A stretch of DNA of 64,000 nt from Gymnothorax reevesii (Eukaryota; Chordata; Actinopteri; Anguilliformes; Muraenidae): positions 72,973,120-73,037,119 of the forward strand of contig CM056583.1 in assembly GCA_029721435.1 (NCBI GenBank), written 5' to 3'. The translations under genes were made by a program, and so were the position numbers. Below the pieces are notes generated by a model. It made no database searches and was not told the DNA's origin. It saw nothing but the letters and a program-made list of their open reading frames with translations. Shown here in pieces: positions 56,587 to 64,000 of the stretch. Every line of letters starts with the position of its first letter. Position 1 is the stretch's first letter.

Positions 56587-58557
56587 AATCAGTCAGAGCG
56601 CGTAGCATCAGACTTAGCACAGAAAAATCAGGCCCTTTGTCTCTGATAACTCGTATTTACTGTATGACTAACATATTAATTATTATTTTTTTATTATTCA
56701 TTGTCACTGCTGTGACAGGTAAGCTCGTTGTTACTGTCGACGGCCAAAAGAAAGATCTATTACTTCTGTCCCAACAATGATTCCTGACATTCAAAGCTGC
56801 AGTGGGTAACCTTTCTAAAAATTACTTTGTCCTGGGGACAACGGACCAAAAACTCACTGAGTTTCTTCTTCTTCTTCTTGTTCTTATTGGTGTGGACACT
56901 AACTCTGTAGCACGACTCCTTCGTCATTACCAAACATATCATGCAACCTGATGAGTGTAATCTACATGTCAGTTTGCAGGCATTAACTGAGTCTGATTTT
57001 GCAGTAAAGGTCGAGGAGGCATGAAAGGCCACCTTGCACAGGCACTAACTGATTAGTCGCTATCATCTTGAGCAAGGGTATAGGTTTCTATATGCAAGGT
57101 TGGGACATGTCCCTACCAATATTTTGGGAAGCCAGATTGTCCCTACCAATATTTCAGCGAACTCTTTCTTATCATTTTTCCAGATAAGCCATATTAGACC
57201 CAGTTGTGGAGGCTACGTCTCCAAGACAGCCCATTTACGCATTCTAGCGTTTGATGGTTGAAAGGGAGGGGCTGCCTGAAGGCTAAAAGTCAAGTGTAAA
57301 TTGACCACTCTATTCAGGACATGAATATTCATTTTTATTGGTCCAAAGTGGGGCTTGAGACGCGCAACTGGATCGCCGGCTTTGATAACATGGTGTTTGC
57401 AATGGCTTACCTGTTGAAGAGAACTGTAATTTGGCATTTGCAGATTTTTCTTCATCACGCAACTACAGCACTTTTCCCATGACCCAACTCATGTCATATA
57501 TTTGATATTACCTTAGATACGTATCACTTTCACGGAAATTTAATAGCCTGACAGTGTGAGAAAAAAAAAATTGTTACATGTAATGCTATTAATATTCAGC
57601 CAAACTGAATGCCAAGTGTAATGTTCGGAACTTGAATCGGTGCAGCTTAGCACTGTAGCAGGCTAGCTAACTGCCACGGTCATAACTAAATGTGCTTGCA
57701 GTACCCAGCTGTCAAGTTATTGTAAATTGTAAATCTAACATGATCCAGTCTGATAAAACAGTCGGTTTGCGGCTTGTCCAATTCACAGATAGTCAGTGGT
57801 CCATTTTGAAGTGTTTATCTCGGCTGCAGTCACGTTACTGCACAGAGAGATGCTAAATAGACATACTGTAGATTGCCTATAATGATTTTAACATTCTCTA
57901 ATAATAAAACATACCATTATGTAACTAGGCTTATGTCGTCGGATTGTCACCACTTCCAATTGTCACATTAAACCTACGCCATTGATCTCGAGGACATAGT
58001 TCATTTGTTTTAAGTGCTGAAACTGTCACTCTTTACTAATAGTAGACCATGAGACAAATAATCGAAAAAAGAAAAAAATCAAGTACATTTGACTCCTTTC
58101 AATACTTCTAATTCAATTTGCAAAAATCTACAGTGCCCAAGCAAAATCAACCAATCAGAGCCTGGAGGAGTTTCTGAAGCTGTGTCAATCACATCTCGTA
58201 TACACATTGTCCAGACCCCCTCACAGAGCATGCTCTCTCTCTTTGTCAGGACCAATATCGTCTGTGCCCGGTTTCTAGAATGAGCTTTGGTATAAAATGG
58301 CATAGATTAAACAGCCAGGAATGAATAAAATTCCCATCTATCCATTGCCAGCCATTGCATAAATGACAAAAACAAGCAAACGGTAGAAGATCAAACAAAG
58401 GGAAGCAGGTAAGAATGAAGGAGTTAAACTGCACCTGAGACAAAACCAGGGTAAACATTAACTGTTAGTGTTTTCCAAGGTGGAGGCAGGTAGCGAAGGA
58501 GGCAATGGTTCCCTGAAATGTCTTAGCAAAAAAAGACGCGGAGTTGGCAACATTTTT
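56587..58557. other. Non-coding, no gene recognised
   Basis: No gene. A CCTACCAATATTT word is duplicated at about 57111 and 57144 (GTCCCTACCAATATTT). Otherwise unremarkable. Confidence 0.5.
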
Positions 58558-58825
58558 GGGTAACACTTTACTTGAAGGTATCGTCATAGGAGTGACATGA
58601 CACAGTCATGAACATGTCCTAAACATTATGCCAATGTCATAAACGTTGTCATTAAGTGTCATTCAGTTTTTGAGATGACAAGTTGACATTGTTTGGGTTG
58701 TCTTGATTATGATAAGTTCGTCATAAGAGTGACATGACGCTATCATAACTGTTACATGACACATGTAACAGTTATGACAGTGTCATGTCACTCTTATGAC
58801 GGTACCTTCAAATGAAGTGTAACCC
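58558..58825. mobile_element. MITE with GGGTAACACTT ends
   Basis: Inverted ends GGGTAACACTTTACTTGAAG (58558) and CTTCAAATGAAGTGTAACCC (to 58825). CGTCATAAGAGTGACATGAC-type words occur several times in both orientations, and a central perfect palindrome ACTGTTACATGACAC / ATGTAACAGTTATGA lies near 58757-58785. ATTTTT flanks both ends and may be the target duplication. I recognise this repeat as widespread in fish; the superfamily is not certain. Confidence 0.75.
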
Positions 58826-59431
58826 ATTTTTGTTGAATAGGTAATTAATTCTGCTCCATTTCAGTTTGATTTGATGTTCTAAAATTGGAAGCATTTTGTC
58901 AAGATAGCTTTGTTTACTATCACAGTCCATAGCTCTTATCTTGTGTTACTTTGATGTTGTAGTCGGGCCAACGTTAGCTTGTTTCTAATGCAAAGGCTGC
59001 TGATTAGCTTTCTTTCATTACAGTGTGGCTGAAAATGTCTGTGAAGTACCCAGGCAGTGATACTGGTATGAAGTTTGTTGTGATATTTATGCGTGCCTTA
59101 GCCTCATGGCTAAATGTTCACATCATCAGTTACTGCTCACTTAGCGCAATTATTTACGACAGTTTCTGTTATCAAACACTGTAATACATAAATGCTAGTT
59201 ATTTTCCTAAATAGCATATGCAGTGGATTATTTTTGATATTGAAAATATTTACTACTGGTCTGATAGTGGTATTTATCAATGTGCATGCAGGACAGCCTT
59301 CTCTGTGGGGAGGGGCTTTGGAGCTGCAACTGAAGCACAGGGAGAGGGAGGGGTAGGGACCTGGAACTTGTATTCTTTAAAATTCTCAAGCAAAGACCAC
59401 TCACTTTTCAATCTTACAGACTGCAGCTTTA
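58826..59431. other. Non-coding, no gene recognised
   Basis: No gene recognised. Confidence 0.5.
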
Positions 59432-59874
59432 TGTCATGGTTTGGGAGCTTTGTTAGCTCCTTTTGTTACTCTCGTCCAGGACGATATCGTTTTGCTCACC
59501 GTCGGATTCCTTAGCCAGCTGGCAGTGATTGGGGGCGTTGCTCAGACTCTATTTAAGCTCCTGTCCTTCCTCGTTCATGTTGCTGGAGTGTCATTTTGCG
59601 CTTGACGCTTTGGGCGGTAAGGTCTTTGAGGAGAGAAAGTATTGGCAGGAGCTTAGCTGCATAAAAGTAATAGGGTCAGTGAGTAAGGGATTTATCTGGG
59701 TTATTTTCCCTTTTCTTTTGTATTTTGTTGAGCTCACCTTTTGGCTACCACGGACGCCGTCAGGTCTGTTGGTAGCGCGAGCCTGGTGATTTGTTTTAGC
59801 CTCTCAGCACGCTGCTGGATTTTACTTTTATTTCGGGCCACTGCTCTTGGCGTCTAAACACCAACGCCATCACA
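59432..59874 (+). mobile_element. Solo LTR, 443 bp, 5-bp target duplication
   Basis: TGTCATGGTTTGGGAGC at the start and AACGCCATCACA at the end, flanked by CTTTA at 59427-59431 and 59875-59879. A TATA-like CTCTATTTAAGCTCC lies near 59546-59560, as in a U3 promoter. No internal retrotransposon sequence is present, so this is a solo LTR left by recombination between two LTRs. Confidence 0.85.
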
Positions 59875-59879
59875 CTTTA

Positions 59880-62612
59880 AACCTAAAAGTGACTGTTAAA
59901 GGTCAATCTGAATCAGCCAAAGTGTGGCCAGCCTGGATTTGCTTGCATTAGGCTAGTTGAAAATGCTCATTTTAATAAAATTTCTGGTACTCTGAGAAAG
60001 AGCTGCCAGTATTCCGTAATGTACGTTGTAGCATTACACCGAACTTCAAGACATACATGAGGAAAAAAAGAGAGAGAAAACAACAATATTAGGACCATAA
60101 AGAAGGGAGAGGTGCGGTGGATGAGCAAAGCTGTAGGACAGAGCAGGGTACACAGAAAAAGCCATTAGCTACTGACTTTATGTCTAAAATTCACAATATT
60201 GATTTGATAGCCAAGAGAACGATTTAAGAACTTCAGCTAACATTAGCATATGTTGAACTCCCTGTTCTTATCAATAGATGGCAAGTTATTGCCATCAGAT
60301 GTTTACGCACACTTGCTTGATGACTCCCTGCTCTGGATTTAAGTCAAACTAAAAATTAGGAGCTGGATTGCTTTTCCATAAAGGCCAAGCCTTGGCAAAT
60401 TACTTGCACTTTACAGCCCCTCTGGCTGGTCTAATGTTAGTGAATATCACTTGAAGTTACCAAGTGAGCTTGCTGTATTAATGCAGTTACAATGCAAAGT
60501 AGGCATATTGAACATATTGACCTATGTTTGAATTACTTTTGATTTCACCACCAGGTAGTCGGGATCTAGACAATCGGGGGCGGATGGTAGAAAATGTTGA
60601 CTTGACATTTTTACATGGAAGAACTTGTTGGCAGTGTGTCAATCCAATATAACCTACCCTTGGTTTTACCAGTAGGCTATATTACCTTTTGAATAAGTAT
60701 ATTTGAATATGTTGGCAGGTTCCAGTGAAACTCAGCGGCAATATGGGCTGCATTCCAACAGGTTTGCTTGTTGCTGTTTTAGACCATGATGACCCTACGC
60801 CAATTTACCCAATAGGTCTATGTGCCCTTGTTTTTTTATATTTTTGCATCATACTGTAACAGAAAATTTATGCAGTTAAGTGTTTCATCCATGTATATAT
60901 GTCATCTATTTCTTTAAATAATCTGACTTCATTATGTGTATGAGTAATGTATATTTACAGCAAGATTATAGTTTGGCATTAAACACATTGCATCTCATGA
61001 ATTTGAGAACTGATATGAAATTGTAAATGCAAAGTGGACAAGTCAGACTGGAGCTAACTGTTAATAAATATATGGTGTACCACTATTCAGGAAAATGATA
61101 AACAGCATAGCAGTGCAATATAATTACCTTGTACATCACACTTCAGATCCTTTCCATAGAAAAATTGTCAGATGTCATGATCTTTCAAAGAAAGCAGAAG
61201 TATAAGATAGTATAGTCACTTTTAGACTGTCTGTCATCTGGTGTGCTCTCTGAGTGCTATGTCAAACTCGTGGAAGAATTCAAAGGAAAAGTAAATCTGC
61301 TTTCCTCCTCAGATTAAGGGTGCTTTGTTTTGACAACAAATAGGTGGTTTGCCATACTTTGACAGACAGGTAAAAGGTGAAAGCTTAGCAGGCTGTAGTA
61401 ACCAGCACAAAAAAGTGCTGTGTTTGTCTTCTGGCGCCAAATGCTACGTGAAAGGCTTAGGGCCAAGCCAAGCGTCTGCTTAGACATTTTGACCAAGAGG
61501 TGGCAATTACCATATTGCATTTTTAAGTTTATGTCAAAGGTTTATTGGCTTTGAAAACATGACTTTTGCGTTAAAGAATAGTGCTGCATTTTATTTTTTT
61601 AATGATCACATATGATTGTTTAGAAAAGAGTAGAAGCACTGCAAGTATAAGCCAGTGGGTATATTGCTGTATGCTTCCACAATGATGCTTCAATTCTAAG
61701 CTCATCTCCCAGATCCCATTGTGGAAGCATCACTGCTCTGTGTAGATTAACAACTATCATAAAATCAGGTAGGAATGAGGTTCATTCAAGACATTGGCTC
61801 AGCCACAAATAAAAGAATTAGAGGAATGTAAAGCATCTAACTTGAGTTAAATCTTGCAACCCTAAACCAAAGCAAGTTCTGGGAATATACAAAGTGGTTT
61901 GCTTCATGGTGATCGCCTGCTTTAATTAGCAGTCATTCCTCTTTCGAAGGGCAGTTATATACTTGGTCCGGTAACATCCTCGTTCATCTTCAGGTGGCTT
62001 TCCCATGCAGTCTACTGAACTGAGGCTTACTGCTTGGTTGATTTTATTTGGTCCTGATTAGTATGTTTTGAGGCAATTCACCCATATAAAAAGAGGTTCC
62101 AGTGAGCATGCACTTGAATCTGTGAAATTGCTTTACTTTCTGAGTGGGTAATCCACCACTGCTTAGATGACATGCAGACAGATTCACTTGGGCTGTCATG
62201 AATATTTCCACGTGTTTAAACTTATTTTTCTTGCCAAGTGATAATGCCAGCTCATTCATTAATTCTTTTTTTTTTTCTTTTAAGTCGCATAGTTTGGCTC
62301 TCCGTTCGCCTAACTGCTGCAAGTATTTACAGAAAAATATGGTTATACGAACGAGTACGTCTTAGCTAATTCAACTGATGTCCATTTTCTTTTCTTCCTT
62401 AAATGTAGTCTGTCTGATTCTACAATAAAGACGGAATTCTGCAAGGTAGAGGTCAATCAAAAATGAAAATTCAATGCCACTGAATATGGATTTTTGCTGG
62501 GGGATGCAAATTTAAGTCATGGTGAATTGAAGCAATGAAAACCCTATTCATCAATCTGATCTTAACATCATTGTATTTTCAATCTTCCAGTGTAAATGTA
62601 TGCATTTTCAAA
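59880..62612. other. Non-coding stretch; possible regulatory segment at 61890-62250
   Basis: No gene. 61890-62250 has no repeat features, with CTTTAATTAGCAGTCATTCC, CAGGTGGC and GATAATGCCAGCTC words. It is a plausible but untested regulatory element. A small hairpin at 61671-61730 is listed separately. Confidence 0.4.
61671..61730. repeat. 60-nt hairpin
   Basis: ATGCTTCCACAATG (61671-61684) and CATTGTGGAAGCAT (61717-61730), a perfect 14-bp stem with a 32-nt loop. It may be a tiny foldback or chance. It is short for a microRNA precursor. Confidence 0.7.
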
Positions 62613-62758
62613 TATAATGCTGCTCATAAAGTTGGAATAAAATATTTTCTTTGACCTCTTTTCATGTTTTCATGAAATGATAGTGACAATGTAATTTATT
62701 CTTGATAGAATAAGTGTCTGAAAGACAAAATTATTCCGACTTTATGGGCAACAGTGTA
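62613..62758. mobile_element. Mariner-type MITE, 146 bp
   Basis: TATAATGCTGCTCATAAAGT...TGGAATAA at the left is inverted against TTATTCCGACTTTATGGGCA...ACAGTGTA at the right (28 bp, few mismatches). The outermost TA on both sides fits a TA target duplication. Non-coding. Confidence 0.8.
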
Positions 62759-63005
62759 GATTATAACTCTTAGCGTGATAAAATCACACCTTCTGAGATG
62801 AGGTTCCAGTTAATGTTACTGTAAAGGGTCTATATTGATTAAATATAAAATCGAATATCAAACAAACCCAGAGCTGCAAAAGGTCACATAATTTTTAATT
62901 TTTTTTGGAGGGAGTAAATGATGACTGTCATACTTATCTGATTGCTACTCGCTGCATGATAAAGAACCAACAAAAGATCCGTTGAGAGAATTGGTACTCA
63001 CGTGT

Positions 63006-63053
<48 letters not shown>

Positions 63054-64000
63054 TGAGTGCAATTTGTAGGCAAATGCATATATGCATTGAACAAGGAAAA
63101 AGCCATAACACATGTTTAATACATACTTCCCATTTCCAATGTCAATGGTATTCTTAATATTGTCGACAGAGTGTACCTTGCTAATGACGGATGTAATGCT
63201 TGTGTTGCTTTGAATGAAATTATTATACAGAAAAGTTTTGTCTTTTTTTCTGTTGCTTCAGTTTTCATGGCTTTGATTGAGTCCAAGGCTGTAATGAGTC
63301 TCAAGCTCTTGGAGGATCAGATTTGTTGAAACCATGTAACCTAATAGTTACCTGTTCTTTCTCCTGTTGGTGTCAGTCGCCCCTCTCCACTGCAGTATGA
63401 TGACATACTTGGCATTTCCCTTGAGCCTCCTTACATGCTGAGTGATGTAGAGCCTACCTACCAAAACACAGGGATTTTGTCATGAATGAAAGGCCTTAAC
63501 AGACATTTAATGTGTGTGGTTGGTCCTGTAAGGCTGTATTACACTGGTATGGGCTTTATATGTCACTGCCAGCTAAAACTCTTTAATGCTGCAGTAAAGG
63601 TACAATGTAGATCTACTGAGATTCTCTGAGGTGGAGAATTGACCCTTAATGGATAAGTCAGGCAGGTCTAGAGAAACCTATTGAGGAGGACTACCCAAAC
63701 CACTGCAAGAGGGTGCTTACTGCTGTGTGCTGAGGAACAGACTCCTGGAGGCAGATTTTCCTGCTTGTACTATGTCTGACAATATGCTCACTGACAGATC
63801 GCTACCACCGCTCCGAATTGCCACCAGCCACAAGGAATAATTGGTCGTTCCCTGCCCATTAAACCTTGCAACTGGGTGGAGAGCTGGATCTCCAGGGTGT
63901 AGGCAGTTGTATATTTTGGGGGGGGTGTAAAATAGATGGCACCACTGGGAGCAACATATCTCCCTGAAACATAAGCCAGTCCGCATTTGACTTGGAGAAC
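62759..64000. other. Non-coding, no gene recognised
   Basis: (TG)n microsatellite at 63002-63052 and a G run at about 63919-63926. No gene recognised up to the window end. Confidence 0.5.
63002..63052 (+). repeat. (TG)n microsatellite
   Basis: TG alternation ending in CGCGCG, with one TTT interruption. Confidence 0.96.

Noticed and set aside
55453..56780. ORFs of 82 and 136 residues
   Set aside because: They are hydrophilic, K/S/Q-rich readings antisense to a probable solo LTR.

Overview
This is a vertebrate, almost certainly teleost fish, nuclear window. It is AT-rich, intron-containing and full of Tc1/mariner-like elements, MITEs, tRNA-derived SINEs, solo LTRs and dinucleotide repeats of the kinds found in ray-finned fish. 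There is no bacterial or organellar organisation. The species cannot be fixed from the sequence alone.

One gene can be assembled with confidence. It is an islet-1-type LIM-homeobox transcription factor (isl1) on the minus strand, with six coding exons from 47412 (ATG) down to 41882 (TGA). Every junction has GT/AG signals and consistent phase, and the product is 347 residues: two LIM domains, a homeodomain and the conserved Islet C-terminus. Its promoter and 5' UTR lie at 47413-47760. No second complete host gene is visible. The rest looks like the sparse flank expected around a developmental regulator. One orphan exon-like reading frame (15148-15320, minus) is protein-like but unidentified.

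Layout: 1-768, 3' half of a decayed Tc1 element. 769-8374, mostly unannotated sequence with a dispersed repeat at 4201-4878. 8375-9042, a TIR-bounded element with three ~150 bp internal units. 9391-9476, a 43-bp duplication. 11489-12640, transposon remnants with an antisense LINE endonuclease fragment. 12951-13890, a short-TIR repeat. 16738-16978, a LINE/SINE 3' tail. 20398-23965, a Tc1-like copy split by two other TIR elements, one carrying a 190-residue transposase-like ORF. 24796-26390 and 28422-30015, two full-length but frameshifted Tc1-like elements. 26661-27336, second copy of the 4201 repeat. 34205-35577, a transposase-like fragment, a hairpin and two adjacent MITEs. 38035-40700, SINEs, a mariner-type MITE and copies of a foldback MITE. 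41882-47760, isl1, with another foldback MITE inside intron 5. 47843-53747, an inverted pair of a repeat upstream of isl1. 54867-62758, MITEs and two solo LTRs.

I found no convincing undescribed system. The points most worth a second look are the unusual isl1 C-terminus and its paralogue status, the MULE-like MITE family clustered at the 3' half of isl1, the unnamed 680-bp repeat pair, the nested transposon block at 20.4-24 kb with its transposase-like ORF, and the orphan exon. All identifications rest on recall of family features and by-eye alignment. No database search was run.
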